This document shows positions 45,068-54,837 of a DNA stretch of 64,000 nt, piece after piece; position 1 is the first letter of the stretch, and every line of letters begins with the position of its first letter. This stretch comes from Micromonospora sediminicola (GTDB taxonomy: Bacteria > Actinomycetota > Actinomycetes > Mycobacteriales > Micromonosporaceae): NCBI RefSeq assembly GCF_900089585.1, contig NZ_FLRH01000003.1, forward strand, positions 3,052,501 to 3,116,500, given 5' to 3'. Below the pieces are notes generated by a model. It did not search any database and was not told where the DNA came from. It saw only the letters and a program-made list of their open reading frames with translations. Both the position numbers and the translations under genes were made by a program.

Positions 45068-45592
45068 TCACGCCGGCACGAACGACCAGACCTGGGCCGG
45101 GTTGCCGAACCCGGTGCAGTGGTAGATCTGGACGGTCGCGCCGTCGGCGGAGGAGCCGCCGCGCACGTCCAGGCACCGGCCGCCGATCTGCGACCTGACC
45201 TGGTGCACCCCGCTGAACGAGTTCGGGTTGACCGTCCACTTCATGCTGGTCGTCCCGGTGCAGGCCCACTGCTGCAACGGCGTGCCGTCGGCGTTCACGC
45301 CGTTGCGGACGTCGAGGCACATGCCGCTGGACTGGTTGACGAACGTGTAGGTGCTCTGGCCCACCGGGGACCAGCGCTGCACGGTCTGCCCGTCGCAGGT
45401 CCGCTGCACGACGAGCCCACCCAGCGACGACGGGGCGCCGTACCGGTCCACCTCCAGGCACTTCCCGCTGCCGTAGTTGACGATCTGGTAGTGGCCGCCC
45501 GCCGCCTGCGCCGGCTGCCCGGGCATCGCGGCCCCCAGCCCGGCGGCCAGCAGGCTCGCCGCCACCGCCCCGCCGACTCTGTTTCTGATCAT
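45068..45592 (-). CDS. Secreted ricin-type beta-trefoil lectin (free-standing CBM13)
   Basis: 174 residues. Signal peptide 1 to about 30 (IRNRVGGAVAASLLAAGLGAAMPGQPAQA), then one complete trefoil with three GxCLDV-like repeats (GKCLEVDRYG, GMCLDVRNG, GRCLDVRGG) and W-containing ends (QRW, MKW, QVW). No enzyme domain: it probably binds glycan as a secreted lectin. ATG 45592 is preferred; GTG 45607 sits on the ribosome site. Convergent with amylase, no apparent partner. Confidence 0.85.
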   Translation of the reverse strand: MIRNRVGGAVAASLLAAGLGAAMPGQPAQAAGGHYQIVNYGSGKCLEVDRYGAPSSLGGLVVQRTCDGQTVQRWSPVGQSTYTFVNQSSGMCLDVRNGVNADGTPLQQWACTGTTSMKWTVNPNSFSGVHQVRSQIGGRCLDVRGGSSADGATVQIYHCTGFGNPAQVWSFVPA

Positions 45593-45801
45593 CGTTGCGT
45601 CTCCCATCGGATCGGACCTTCCTTCCCTCGCCGGGACCCGGGCCGCTCCGGGACGATCCCCGGCGGTGCTCGTCTCCGGCTGGTGCAGACGCTAGGGAGC
45701 GCGGGCCGCGCCCGGATCCGGCAACCTCCTAGTCGACGCGGGTCCCGGCACGGGGATGTCGGGTTCGCGTCGGCCCCGCCGGTCCGGAACGGATCAGCGG
45801 T

Positions 45802-45807
45802 TAGCGT
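45802..45807 (+). promoter_or_regulatory. -10 element of the LAL regulator gene
   Basis: TAGCGT, then six bases, then ATG at 45814; no Shine-Dalgarno lies between. This is the leaderless layout. Confidence 0.45.
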
Positions 45808-45813
45808 GCGTCC

Positions 45814-48570
45814 ATGGGTGGTGCGACGGTTCCGACCCTCGCCGACGGCACGGCCCGGGACGGGCGGGAGGGCCTTCTCGGGCGGACCGACGAGTGCCGC
45901 CGCTTGGCCGCGTTGCTGGCCGACGCGAGCGACGGTCGTGGGGGAGCGCTGGTCGTCCGGGGCGTGGCGGGCGTCGGCAAGACGGCCCTGCTGGACCACT
46001 GCGCCGAGCGGGCCGTCGGGATGCGGGTGCTGCGCGCCACCGGGGTGCCGTTCGAGGCCGACCTGCCGTTCTCCGCGCTGCACGAACTCGCCCGCCCGCT
46101 GCTCGACCGGCTGGACGGCCTGCCGGCCCAGCAGGCCGACGCGCTGCGTACCGTGTTCGCCGTCGACGGCGGGTCCCGCGCGGTCAACCGGCTGGCCGCG
46201 TACGTGGCGACGCTGACCCTGCTCACCGCGGCCGCCGAGACGACGCCCGTGCTCTGCCTGGTGGACGACGCGCACTGGATCGACCCGGCCTCGGCCGAGG
46301 CGCTGCTGTTCACCGCGCGGCGGCTGCTCGCGGACCGCGTCGCGATCGTCTTCGCCACCCGCGACGTGCCCGGGTTCGACGGGCGTGGCGTGCCGGAGCT
46401 GCCGCTGACCGGTCTGGCGCCGGAGGCCGCCGTGCGGCTCGCCATGCGCGCGGGGCTGGACCGGCGGGTCGCCACCGAACTCGCGGTCGCCACCGCCGGC
46501 AACCCGCTCGCCCTGGTCGAGCTGCCGGTGACGCTGGCCGAGGAACGCCGGCACGGCTGGCTGCCGCTGGAGCAACCGCTGGTGCTGGCCGACCGGATCC
46601 GGACGAGCGTCCTGGCGCACGCCCGCGACCTGCCCGAGGCGACGTGGCGGGCCCTGGTCGTCTGCGCCGTGGCCGAGACCCCCGGGCTGGCGCTGCTGGA
46701 CCAGGTGCTGACGGTGGACGGGCTGGGCCTGGACGCGCTCGACCGCGCCGTGGACGCCGGCCTGATCCGGGTCACGGCCCGGGAGGTGACGTTCCGCCAC
46801 CCCCTGATGCGGGCGGCGGTGCACTCGGCGGCCGGACCCGGGCGACGCCGGTCGGCGCACCTGGCGATCGCCTCGGTGCTGACCGGACCGGAGACGGCCG
46901 ACCGCCGGGCCTGGCACCTCGCCGCCGCGACGACCGGCCCGGACGAGCGGGTCGCCGCGCTGCTGGCCGGGTCGGCCGAGCGGGCACAGCGTCGCGGTGG
47001 TGTGGTGGCCGAGGCGCGGGCGTACGAGCGCTCGGCCCGCCTCACCCCGGACCCGGACGTCCGGGCGGGGCGCCTGATCGGAGCCGCCCGGGCCTGGACG
47101 AACGCGGGCGCGAGCCGGCACGCCGTGGCGCTCGGGGAGGAGGCGCTCGGACTCACCCGGCGGGTCGACCTGCGGTGCCGGATGACGCCGTTGCTCGCCC
47201 ATCTCGCCCAGCAGCACGGCGACCTGACCGTGGTGGACGACGCGTACCTGGCCGAGGCGGAGGAGTGCGCGCGCACCGACCCGCTCGGCGCGGCCAAGAT
47301 GATGAGCGCCGGGGTCAACCAGTTCTGGGCGCGACTCGACGTCACCGGCATGCTGCCGTTCTGCGAGCGCGTCGTGGAACTGGCCGGAACCGCGCCGGGC
47401 ACGCCCTGGCCGAAGGGGGCGATCCGGCTGGCCGCCGCGCAGGTGCTGGCCGGCCGGCCGGAGGGGGCCGGGTCGGCCCGCGACTGCGTCGCGGCGTGCG
47501 CGGGCCACGCCGACGGCTCGGCCGCGGAACTCGCGCAGGTGTTCTGCTGGCTCGGTGACCTGGACGCCGCGCGGGCGCTGCTGGAGCCGGAGATCGACCG
47601 GGCGCGCGCGGCCGACGACGTGTTCCTGCTGGCCTACGCCCTGCCGCGGCTCGCCGAACTCCGCTGGCGCGCCGGCGCGTTGCACGACGCGTACCGGGCC
47701 GCGACCGAGGCGGTCGGCATCGCCGAGCAGGTGGCCCTGCCGCTGCTGCGGGCGGAGGCGCTGGCCACCCTCGCCCTGGTGGAGGCGCTGCTCGGGGACG
47801 AGTCGGAGGCGCGGACGCACATCGACGACGCGCGGCGGTTCCTGCCGGCGGAGTTCGGGGAGGTCGAGGCCCGGCTCCGGTACGCCGCCGCGATGATGTC
47901 GGTCGTCGCGGCACGGTGGGAGGAGGCCGTGACCGACCTGGAGTGGATCCGGTCCGCCCAGGCGCGGGGCGGGATCACCGCGCCTGGCTGGCTGCCGGTC
48001 GCCGGTGAGCTGGCCGAGGCGTACGCCTGGTTGTCCCGCCCGGAACGGCTTCGGGACCTGCCGGACGGCGGCCCGGCCGCCACGGCCCGGGTCGCCGGCC
48101 TGCTCGCCGCCGAGCCGGACCTGGACGTCGTCTTCCCGGCGGCGCTGGCGCGGTGCGACCCGACGGTCGTCCCGCTGGAGCGGGCCCGCACCCTGCTCTG
48201 CTACGGCCAGCGGCTGCGCCGGGCGAAGCGGCGACGGGACGCCCGGGTCCAGCTGCACGCCGCGCTGCGGCTGTTCGAGGCGGCCGGCGCGCAGGGGTGG
48301 GCCCGGCGGTGCCGCGTGGAGATCGACGCGACCGGTCGGGGCGCGCCGGCCCGCGACGACCGGACCGTCGACCGGTTGACCAGCCAGGAGCGGCAGATCG
48401 CCCTGCACGTCGCGGAGGGGCTGACCAACCGGGAGATCGCGACCCGGATCTTCCTGTCTCCCAAGACCGTCGAGTACCACCTCGGCAACGTCTACCGGAA
48501 GCTGCGGCTGCGCTCGCGTCCGGAGCTGATCCGCCACCTGTCCCGCCGGTCGACGTCCGAACCGGACTGA
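45814..48570 (+). CDS. LAL-type LuxR-family ATPase regulator
   Basis: 918 residues. N-terminal AAA ATPase: Walker A RGVAGVGKTALL, Walker B VLCLVDDAHW, then a long helical middle with TPR-like repeats. C-terminal LuxR HTH: LTSQERQIALHVAEGLTNREIATRIFLSPKTVEYHLGNVYRKL. LAL regulators activate pathway or sugar genes (MalT-like) and often sit in antibiotic clusters; no cluster is seen here. Its 3' end overlaps the convergent MFS gene by 79 bases. Confidence 0.93.
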   Translation: MGGATVPTLADGTARDGREGLLGRTDECRRLAALLADASDGRGGALVVRGVAGVGKTALLDHCAERAVGMRVLRATGVPFEADLPFSALHELARPLLDRLDGLPAQQADALRTVFAVDGGSRAVNRLAAYVATLTLLTAAAETTPVLCLVDDAHWIDPASAEALLFTARRLLADRVAIVFATRDVPGFDGRGVPELPLTGLAPEAAVRLAMRAGLDRRVATELAVATAGNPLALVELPVTLAEERRHGWLPLEQPLVLADRIRTSVLAHARDLPEATWRALVVCAVAETPGLALLDQVLTVDGLGLDALDRAVDAGLIRVTAREVTFRHPLMRAAVHSAAGPGRRRSAHLAIASVLTGPETADRRAWHLAAATTGPDERVAALLAGSAERAQRRGGVVAEARAYERSARLTPDPDVRAGRLIGAARAWTNAGASRHAVALGEEALGLTRRVDLRCRMTPLLAHLAQQHGDLTVVDDAYLAEAEECARTDPLGAAKMMSAGVNQFWARLDVTGMLPFCERVVELAGTAPGTPWPKGAIRLAAAQVLAGRPEGAGSARDCVAACAGHADGSAAELAQVFCWLGDLDAARALLEPEIDRARAADDVFLLAYALPRLAELRWRAGALHDAYRAATEAVGIAEQVALPLLRAEALATLALVEALLGDESEARTHIDDARRFLPAEFGEVEARLRYAAAMMSVVAARWEEAVTDLEWIRSAQARGGITAPGWLPVAGELAEAYAWLSRPERLRDLPDGGPAATARVAGLLAAEPDLDVVFPAALARCDPTVVPLERARTLLCYGQRLRRAKRRRDARVQLHAALRLFEAAGAQGWARRCRVEIDATGRGAPARDDRTVDRLTSQERQIALHVAEGLTNREIATRIFLSPKTVEYHLGNVYRKLRLRSRPELIRHLSRRSTSEPD

Positions 48571-49715
48571 CGACGGACCGTCGCCGCCGCCGCGGCGGCC
48601 AGGCAGGTCGCCGCGGCGGCGAGCAGCGGGGGACGACCGCCGACGTGGACGGCCGCCGAGCCGAGCGGGATGGCCAGCGTGATCGGTCCGAACATCGCCG
48701 TGTTCGCGGTGCCGGCCACCCGCCCCAGCACCGTCGCCGGCGTGCGCGTCTGCACGGCGGTGACGGCGGCGACCAGCGTCCAGGGCAGACCCACGCCGAT
48801 CACCACCGAGGCGGCGACCGTGGCCGGCCACCAGGGCAGGCACCGACCCAGGCAGCCGGCGGCGAACAGCGCCGTGCCGGCGATCCCCACCCCGACCTCG
48901 CCCCAGCGGCCGACGAGCCGGCCGACGGCCAGCCCGGCGAGCACGGAACCGGCGCCCTGGGCGCCGGCCAGCACGCCGAGGAACGTCGACGGCAGGGCCA
49001 GTTCGGTGACGACCACGGCGTAGAGCGGCGCGGTGGTGAAGCCGGACATCGCGATCGACACCGCGGCGAGCGCGACCGGTACGCGTACCGCCCGCCGCCG
49101 GAGGAGGACGGCGAGCCCGGCCCGCAGGCCGGGCCGGGGCTCGCCCGTCCGTGCGGGCGCCGGCGTCCGGCGCAACCGCAGGGCCGCGTAGAGCGCGGCG
49201 ACGAGCACCGGCGTCGCGGCGCTGAACACGGCGACCGGGTGCCCGCCCCGCCAGGCGTAGAGCCCGGCCCCGAGCAGCGGCGCGACCAGCTTCATGCCCT
49301 CCTGGGCGCTGGAGCGCCAGCCGTTGACGTCGGCCAGGCGCGCGGGGTCCAGCGCCGCCGGCAGCAGCGCGGTCTCGCCGGCGTCGATCAGCACGTACCC
49401 GACGCCGTACGCGAGCGAGACGACGAAGATCAGCCAGGCCTGGTCCGGGCCCTGGACGGTGAGCAGGCTGAGCAGGACGGCGGCCAGCGCGAGGTTGACG
49501 CCGATGACCAGCGGTCGCCGAGGCGCCCGGTCGAGCAGCCCGCCGAGCCACGGCCCGGCCAGCACCGGGGTGTAGACGCAGAGCCCGGCGAGCGCGGCCA
49601 GGCCGGTGGAGCCGGTGAGGTCGAGGATCCAGATGCCGGCGACCAGGGCCATGGCGCTGCTGCCGAGGCCGGACAGCAGGGAGATGGCCACGAACAGGAC
49701 GGCGTTGCGACGCAC
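48492..49715 (-). CDS. MFS efflux transporter
   Basis: 407 residues with about twelve hydrophobic helices. Loop motif WLGGLLDRAPRRPLVIG between helices 2 and 3, and VVVTELALPSTFLGVLAGAQGAGSVLAGL, place it in the drug-proton MFS group, like MefA/tetracycline-type exporters. Substrate unknown. GTG 49715 follows GGAGGG. An operator copy sits 77-93 bp upstream, and the gene for the likely regulator precedes it on the same strand. The last 26 codons overlap the LAL gene. Confidence 0.85.
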   Translation of the reverse strand: MRRNAVLFVAISLLSGLGSSAMALVAGIWILDLTGSTGLAALAGLCVYTPVLAGPWLGGLLDRAPRRPLVIGVNLALAAVLLSLLTVQGPDQAWLIFVVSLAYGVGYVLIDAGETALLPAALDPARLADVNGWRSSAQEGMKLVAPLLGAGLYAWRGGHPVAVFSAATPVLVAALYAALRLRRTPAPARTGEPRPGLRAGLAVLLRRRAVRVPVALAAVSIAMSGFTTAPLYAVVVTELALPSTFLGVLAGAQGAGSVLAGLAVGRLVGRWGEVGVGIAGTALFAAGCLGRCLPWWPATVAASVVIGVGLPWTLVAAVTAVQTRTPATVLGRVAGTANTAMFGPITLAIPLGSAAVHVGGRPPLLAAAATCLAAAAAATVRRQSGSDVDRRDRWRISSGRERSRSFR

Positions 49716-49791
49716 GAGCCCTCCAGGGTTGAGCGGGGAAGGCTCATATCGTCCGGCGTTGAGTCACCCGGCGGCAATGCTGTAGAGCGAC

Positions 49792-49808
49792 GTCAACGAT
49801 GCATTGAC
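49792..49808. promoter_or_regulatory. Operator copy upstream of the MFS gene
   Basis: GTCAA-N7-TTGAC, extended CGTCAA-N7-TTGACA; 11 of 12 arm bases match the copy at 50275-50297. It contains the stop codon of the small HTH gene and ends about 77 bp from the MFS start. Confidence 0.6.
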
Positions 49809-50275
49809 AGTGCCGCCGCGATGCGGCGGGTCGCCTCGCGGGCGGGGGCCGGCAGGCGCGGCCCGACGTCGGTCAGGTCGCCGACGAGGTACGCGGCGAG
49901 CGCGTACAGCGAGCCCGGGGCGGCGGCGTCGAGGGCCGTCGCGGTGGTGCGCCGGACCAGCGGCGCTCGGCGGAAACGGCCGTCCCACCCCCGGTCCGCC
50001 TCGATCCACCGGTGCAGGTCGGACACGGCGGCCCGCACCGCCGCGACGTCGGGGGCGCAGGCCCGGTCCCGCCGTGCCTGCCGCGACCGCCGGGCCGCCA
50101 CCAGACGCTGCCGGCGCTGCTCGGCGGCCTGCCGGCTGCTCAGGCCCAACGCGCCGGCGATCTCGGCCCAGGTGGCCCCGTCGTGCCGGGCCCGGTCGAT
50201 CAGCTCCAGTTCCCGCTCGTCGAGCCGGGCCCGGGCCGCGGCGACCTCGGACAGGCAGGTCGGCTCCGGAGTCAC
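49793..50275 (-). CDS. Small helix-turn-helix regulator, likely controls itself and the MFS pump
   Basis: 160 residues. The N-terminal part is a sigma-like HTH: LDERELELIDRARHDGATWAEIAGALGLSSRQAAEQRRQRL. A helical C-terminal part (AVSDLHRWIEADRGWDGRF) may bind a ligand or dimerise. GTG 50275 directly abuts a perfect inverted repeat; the same motif recurs at its stop codon in front of the MFS gene. The arrangement argues for an autorepressor with a linked exporter. Family not recognised beyond HTH. Confidence 0.7.
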   Translation of the reverse strand: MTPEPTCLSEVAAARARLDERELELIDRARHDGATWAEIAGALGLSSRQAAEQRRQRLVAARRSRQARRDRACAPDVAAVRAAVSDLHRWIEADRGWDGRFRRAPLVRRTTATALDAAAPGSLYALAAYLVGDLTDVGPRLPAPAREATRRIAAALSMHR

Positions 50276-50297
50276 CTGTCAACACTACATTGACAGG
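50275..50297. promoter_or_regulatory. Perfect operator at the start of the HTH gene
   Basis: CCTGTCAA-N7-TTGACAGG, a 23-bp perfect inverted repeat that abuts the HTH start codon. Confidence 0.65.
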
Positions 50298-50309
50298 CGA
50301 CCGCCGCCG

Positions 50310-50498
50310 CTACTCCTCCGGTACGCCCGGGCCGACCTCGCCGTGGGCCAGGTGCGCGGCGTTGCGGTCGGCGTCGCGGGTGGCGTTCGCCTCCCCCTCG
50401 GCCGGGTCGGTGGTGCGCCGTCCCTCGGCGTCCTGGAACACCCGCCCGGTCTCCAGCGGGTCCTCCTGCTGCCGTCCGAACTGCTCGGGTTCCGTCAT
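50310..50498 (-). CDS. Small acidic hypothetical protein
   Basis: 62 residues, rich in Glu, Asp and Arg (EQFGRQQEDPLETGRVFQDAEGRR), probably disordered. ATG 50498. Real coding is plausible from codon use but no family is recognised; it could be a small conserved Micromonospora protein. Confidence 0.45.
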   Translation of the reverse strand: MTEPEQFGRQQEDPLETGRVFQDAEGRRTTDPAEGEANATRDADRNAAHLAHGEVGPGVPEE

Positions 50499-50662
50499 GA
50501 CCGCCCAGTGCCCCCGGTGCGCCGGGACAAACCGGCCCGGGCCGGCCGGGGTTCATCGTTCGGGGGGCCGTTGGTCCCGGGTCCCGGGGCGGTCGGCCCC
50601 TGACGGTCCGACGCCGCGAGGGCCAGGCTGGGAGGGCGCCGACGGGCGGGGCACGGAACGAC

Positions 50663-53242
50663 GTGAGGGTGATGCGGGTGAGCAACGGCGGGCCGGGCAC
50701 AGTGACGACCACCGCGACCCCCTCGATCCCGCCGCCGGCGGCCGGGCTCACCTCCACCCGGGCCGCGGCCCGGCTGCGCGCCGAGGGGCCGAACACGGTC
50801 GCCCCGCCGCGTCGTCGTGGACCGGCCGGCCGCGTGCTGCGCCAGCTCACCGACCCGCTGGTGGCGCTCCTGCTGGCCGCCGCCGTGGTGACCACCCTGC
50901 TTCGCGACTACCCCGACACCGCGGTGATCGTGCTGGTCGTCCTGATCAACACCGCGATCGGCGTGGTGCAGGAGATCCGCGCCGACCGGGCGGTGGCGGC
51001 CCTGGACCGGCTCGCCGCACCGACCGCGCGGGTGGTCCGCGACGGCCGTGACCTCGTGCTGGCCGCCGCGGAGCTGGTCCGCGACGATCTCGTCCGGCTG
51101 GAGGCCGGTGACGTCGTGCCCGCCGACCTGCGCCTCACCGACGCGGCCCGGCTCAGCCTGGACGAGTCGGCGCTGACCGGCGAGTCGGTGCCGGTCGGGC
51201 GGTCGGCCGGCGAGGAAGCGAGCGCGGGCACCGTGGTGACCACCGGCCGGGCCACCGGCACCGTGCTGCGGACGGGCGCGTCCAGCGCGCTGGGCCGGAT
51301 CAGCGCACTGGTCGCCGCCACCCGGCCGGCGCCCACCCCGCTGCAACGCCGGCTGGCCTCGCTCGGACGGGTCCTCGGCCTGACCGCGGTGGTCCTCTCC
51401 GCGTTGGTCTTCGCCCTGGGCGTGCTCGACGGGCGACCGGTCGCGCAGATGGCGGTCACCGCGGTGAGTCTCGTGGTGGCGGCCGTCCCGGAGTCGCTGC
51501 CCGCCGTGGTCACGCTCGCGCTCGCCCTGGGCGCCCGCCGGATGGCCGGCAGCCGGGCCATCCCGCGACGCCTGCACGCGGTGGAGACGCTCGGCTCGGT
51601 CACCGTGATCGCCTCGGACAAGACCGGCACCCTCACCGAGGGCCGGATGGCGGTGCAGCAGGCGGTCACCGCCGGTCGCGCCCGGTACGCCGTCACCGGC
51701 ACCGGCTACGCCCCCCACGGCGAGGTGCGCCACCGGGACGAGCCGGTGGGCGCGCCGGACGAGCTGCGCCGGCTGGCCCGGGCCGGGCTGCTCTGCAACG
51801 ACGCCACGCTGACACCGCCGACCGACGACCGGCCGGAGTGGTCCGCGATCGGCGACCCGCTGGAGGCGGCGCTGGTCGCGTTCGCGGCCCGGTGCGGGGT
51901 CGACCCGGAGACCACCCGGGACGCGTGGCCCCGGGTGGCGGAGCACCCCTTCGACCAGGAGCTGCGCCGGATGACCACGGTGCACCGCCGCGGCGACGGG
52001 CGGTACCTGGTGGTGTGCAAGGGCGCGCCCGAGAACGTGCTGACCACGCCGCTGACGGACGCCGACGCCGAGGAGTTGGCCGAGCTGACGGAGTCCGCGC
52101 GTCGGCTCGCCGCCGAGGGGTTGCGGGTGCTGGCGGTGGCCTCCGCCGTGGTCGACACCCCTCCCGACCCGGCCCGCCCGACCGACCTGCGACCGCTGGG
52201 CCTGGTCGGGGTGGGCGACCCACTGCGTGTCCAGGCGCCGGGCATCGCCGCGGGCTTCGAGGAGGCCGGAATCCGGCTGGTGCTGATCACCGGAGACCAC
52301 CCGGCGACGGCCGCGGCGATCGGCGGCCGGCTAGGGCTCTGGACCGACGGCGACCCGCTGGCCAACGGCGACGACGGCGACCCGGGCCGGGCCCATCCCG
52401 ACACCCGGGTGTACGCGCGGACCCAGCCGGAGCAGAAGCTCGACATCATCGCCGGCCTCCAGTCGCGCGGACACGTCGTGGCGATGACCGGTGACGGCGT
52501 CAACGACGCCCCGGCGCTGCGGCGCGCGGACATCGGCGTGGCGATGGGGGGTGGCACCGAGGTGGCCCGACAGGCCGCCGACCTGGTGCTGGTCGACGAC
52601 GACCTGACCACGGTGGCGACGGCGATCGGCGAGGGCCGCCGGATCTACGACAACATCCGTCGGTTCCTGCGCTACGCCCTCGCCGGCGGAGTGGCCGAGA
52701 TCGCGGTGATGCTTCTCGGCCCGCTTCTGGGACTGCCCGTGCCGTTGCTGCCGGCGCAGATTCTCTGGATCAACCTGCTCACCCACGGTGTGCCCGGGGT
52801 GGCGCTGGGTGCCGAGCCGGCGGAGCCGGGCACGTTGCGACGCCACCCGCGCTCGCCCCAGGAGTCGGTGCTCGGCGGCGGGCTGGGCCGTGACGTGCTC
52901 GTCACCGGCGCGCTGATCGCCGCGGCGGCGCTCGGCGCCGGGGTGGCGGCCGCGTACGCGGACCGGCCGTGGCAGTCGGTGGTCTTCATGGTGCTCGGCC
53001 TGTCCCAGCTCGGCGTGGCGCTGGCCGTCCGCGCGACCCGCTCGCCGGGTTCGTCGGACCGCAACCGCGCGCTGCCGCTCGCGGTCGCCGTCTCCGCGGC
53101 GCTCCAGGTGGCCGGCGTGCTGCTGCCGCCGCTGCGCGATCTGCTCGGCACGGCGCCGCTGGCCCTCCCCGACCTGCTCGGCTGCGCCGCGGTGGGTGTC
53201 CTGCCCGGGATGCTGCTGCGGCTGACCCGCCGGTCCGGTTGA
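50663..53242 (+). CDS. P-type cation-transporting ATPase (P2/Ca-type-like)
   Basis: About 859 residues. Phosphorylation motif DKTGTLTEG, actuator LTGESVPV, nucleotide region KGAPENVL, hinge [40 protein letters not shown] is the M4 motif and is nearest the calcium/P2-type pumps (PEGLPAVVT). Ten hydrophobic helices fit. Ion not fixed: Ca, Mn or Na are options. Several starts are possible: GTG 50663, ATG 50672, GTG 50681 or GTG 50702; the long form is listed. The universal stress protein gene follows 21 bases later. Confidence 0.9.
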   Translation: MRVMRVSNGGPGTVTTTATPSIPPPAAGLTSTRAAARLRAEGPNTVAPPRRRGPAGRVLRQLTDPLVALLLAAAVVTTLLRDYPDTAVIVLVVLINTAIGVVQEIRADRAVAALDRLAAPTARVVRDGRDLVLAAAELVRDDLVRLEAGDVVPADLRLTDAARLSLDESALTGESVPVGRSAGEEASAGTVVTTGRATGTVLRTGASSALGRISALVAATRPAPTPLQRRLASLGRVLGLTAVVLSALVFALGVLDGRPVAQMAVTAVSLVVAAVPESLPAVVTLALALGARRMAGSRAIPRRLHAVETLGSVTVIASDKTGTLTEGRMAVQQAVTAGRARYAVTGTGYAPHGEVRHRDEPVGAPDELRRLARAGLLCNDATLTPPTDDRPEWSAIGDPLEAALVAFAARCGVDPETTRDAWPRVAEHPFDQELRRMTTVHRRGDGRYLVVCKGAPENVLTTPLTDADAEELAELTESARRLAAEGLRVLAVASAVVDTPPDPARPTDLRPLGLVGVGDPLRVQAPGIAAGFEEAGIRLVLITGDHPATAAAIGGRLGLWTDGDPLANGDDGDPGRAHPDTRVYARTQPEQKLDIIAGLQSRGHVVAMTGDGVNDAPALRRADIGVAMGGGTEVARQAADLVLVDDDLTTVATAIGEGRRIYDNIRRFLRYALAGGVAEIAVMLLGPLLGLPVPLLPAQILWINLLTHGVPGVALGAEPAEPGTLRRHPRSPQESVLGGGLGRDVLVTGALIAAAALGAGVAAAYADRPWQSVVFMVLGLSQLGVALAVRATRSPGSSDRNRALPLAVAVSAALQVAGVLLPPLRDLLGTAPLALPDLLGCAAVGVLPGMLLRLTRRSG

Positions 53243-53263
53243 CGATCGGTGAAGGAGGTTGTC

Positions 53264-54145
53264 ATGACGATCCATTCCGCGGACCCCGTCGTGGTGGGGG
53301 TGGACGGCTCCGCCACCGCCCTGGACGCGGTGCGGGTGGCCGCCCGCGAGGCGGCCTTCCGGCACCGGCCGCTGCGGGTGGTGCACGCGTTCATCTGGCC
53401 GCTGACCCGGGCGCCGCTCACCCCGGCGCCCGGCGCGCCCGCCGGCGCCGGGCTGCGCAACCAGGCCGAGCGGTGCGTCGCCGAGGCGGTCGCCGAGGCC
53501 GGCAAGGTCGCGCCGGACGTGCCGGTCACCGGCGTGGTGGTCGACGGCGCGCCGGCGGCGGTGCTGGTGGAGGAGTCACGGCGCGCGACGCTGATGGTGC
53601 TCGGCCATCGTGGCCTGGGCGGTTTCGCCGGCCTGCTGATCGGGTCGGTCACCCTCCAGGTGTCCGCCCGCGCCCACTGTCCGGTGCTGGTGACGCGCGG
53701 TGAGGCGCGGGCGGACGGCCCGGTCGTGGTGGGCGTGGACGGTTCGGCGCACTCCGGCGTCGCGGTCGGGTTCGCGTACGAGGAGGCCGCCCGCCGGGGC
53801 GCGCCGCTGGTCGTGGTGCACGCCTGGCTGTACCCGACCCCGATCGGGCCGGGCGACATCGTGCCCCTGGTCTACGACCCCGAGGCGCTGGCCGAGGAGT
53901 CGCGGCGGATCCTCGCCGAGGCCGTGGCCGGCTGGTCGGAGCGTTACCCGGACGTCGAGGTGCGGCAGCGGTCGGTGCGCGGCGCCCCGGCGCGGGTGCT
54001 GGTGGAGCAGTCGGCCTCGGCGCAGCTGGTGGTGGTCGGCGCGCACGGCCGGGGCGCGTTGGCCGGGCTGCTGCTCGGTTCGGTCAGCCACGCGGTGCTG
54101 CACCACGCGCACGCCCCGTTGGTGATCGCGCGGCACGCCGGGTAG
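53264..54145 (+). CDS. Tandem universal stress protein
   Basis: 293 residues, two UspA domains. Each begins VVVGVDGSA and ends with the ATP-binding G-x2-G-x9-G-S/T motif (GHRGLGGFAGLLIGSVT and GAHGRGALAGLLLGSVSH). Typical of actinobacterial stress proteins that bind ATP. Excellent Shine-Dalgarno GAAGGAGG eight bases before the ATG. Same operon as the P-type ATPase. Confidence 0.95.
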   Translation: MTIHSADPVVVGVDGSATALDAVRVAAREAAFRHRPLRVVHAFIWPLTRAPLTPAPGAPAGAGLRNQAERCVAEAVAEAGKVAPDVPVTGVVVDGAPAAVLVEESRRATLMVLGHRGLGGFAGLLIGSVTLQVSARAHCPVLVTRGEARADGPVVVGVDGSAHSGVAVGFAYEEAARRGAPLVVVHAWLYPTPIGPGDIVPLVYDPEALAEESRRILAEAVAGWSERYPDVEVRQRSVRGAPARVLVEQSASAQLVVVGAHGRGALAGLLLGSVSHAVLHHAHAPLVIARHAG

Positions 54146-54217
54146 CCGCCTCGACGGCGACTCTGAGCGCTGCGCCTGCCCGCCGTCGTCGCCGGCCAGG
54201 CGATCCGAGGTACGCGG

Positions 54218-54712
54218 TCAGCCCCGGCCGGCGTCGTCCGGCCCGCCCAGCCAGGCGCGTACCCCGGCGAGCGTGGCCGGCCCGTAGTCCTCGTCCACGC
54301 TGCGGGCCAGGTCGGCCACGGACATCGCGCGCAGCGCGTCGCGCCAGGCGGCGTCGGCGTCGGCCATGGCCCGGGCGATGGCGCACGGCCGGGTGCAGGC
54401 CTCGGGTGGGCTCGCCAGCGGCCCGCGCTGGCGGATCTCGGTGCAGACGAACGCGGGCTGGGCGCCGTCGACGGCGGTCACCACGTCGAGCACGGTGATC
54501 TGCTCCGCCGCCCGGGTGAGCACGTATCCGCCGGCCTTGCCCTGCACGGAGGTCACCAGGCCGGCGCGGGAGAGCGCCTGCAACTGCTTGGCCAGGTAGC
54601 TGCCGGAGACGTCGTGCAGCTCCGCCAGCCGCGCGGCCGGCACCGGCTGCGCGGCCGTGGTCAGCACCACGCAACAGTGCAGGGCCCACTCGACCCCACC
54701 GGACAGCTTCAC
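54218..54712 (-). CDS. Rrf2-family transcriptional regulator
   Basis: 164 residues. N-terminal winged helix VEWALHCCVVLTTAAQPVPAARLAELHDVSGSYLAKQLQALSRAGLV with the wing GKAGGYVLTR, characteristic of Rrf2. The region VCTEIRQRGPLASPPEACTRPC has three cysteines as in Fe-S-binding members (IscR/NsrR), so it may sense iron-sulfur state or NO. GTG start. Divergent from the NmrA-like gene, with a nested dyad between. Confidence 0.92.
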   Translation of the reverse strand: MKLSGGVEWALHCCVVLTTAAQPVPAARLAELHDVSGSYLAKQLQALSRAGLVTSVQGKAGGYVLTRAAEQITVLDVVTAVDGAQPAFVCTEIRQRGPLASPPEACTRPCAIARAMADADAAWRDALRAMSVADLARSVDEDYGPATLAGVRAWLGGPDDAGRG

Positions 54713-54724
54713 CCGCCCACCCCC

Positions 54725-54753
54725 TTGACTCGGACAAACTCTATCCGACTAAT
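54725..54753 (+). promoter_or_regulatory. Promoter of the NmrA-like gene, inside the Rrf2 operator
   Basis: TTGACT (54725-54730), 17-base spacer, ACTAAT (54748-54753, 4/6). The whole promoter lies within the Rrf2-type dyad, fitting direct repression. Confidence 0.5.
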
Positions 54754-54777
54754 ATCTCGGATATAACGTGTCCGAGT
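54728..54777. promoter_or_regulatory. Nested 50-bp dyad, probable Rrf2 operator
   Basis: Outer arms ACTCGGACA (54728-54736) and TGTCCGAGT (54769-54777); inner arms ATCCGA (54743-54748) and TCGGAT (54757-54762). Both pairs share the centre 54752.5, giving four TCGGAY half sites. Confidence 0.65.
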
Positions 54778-54837
54778 TTGAGGTGTCCTCGAACGGGAAT
54801 CCGGCGTGCCTGAACCACGTCGGGAAAGGCGGAAACC

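Noticed and set aside
45814..50275. An antibiotic biosynthetic cluster around the LAL regulator
   Set aside because: No polyketide, peptide or terpene assembly genes flank it; its only near neighbours are an MFS pump, a lectin and a small HTH gene.
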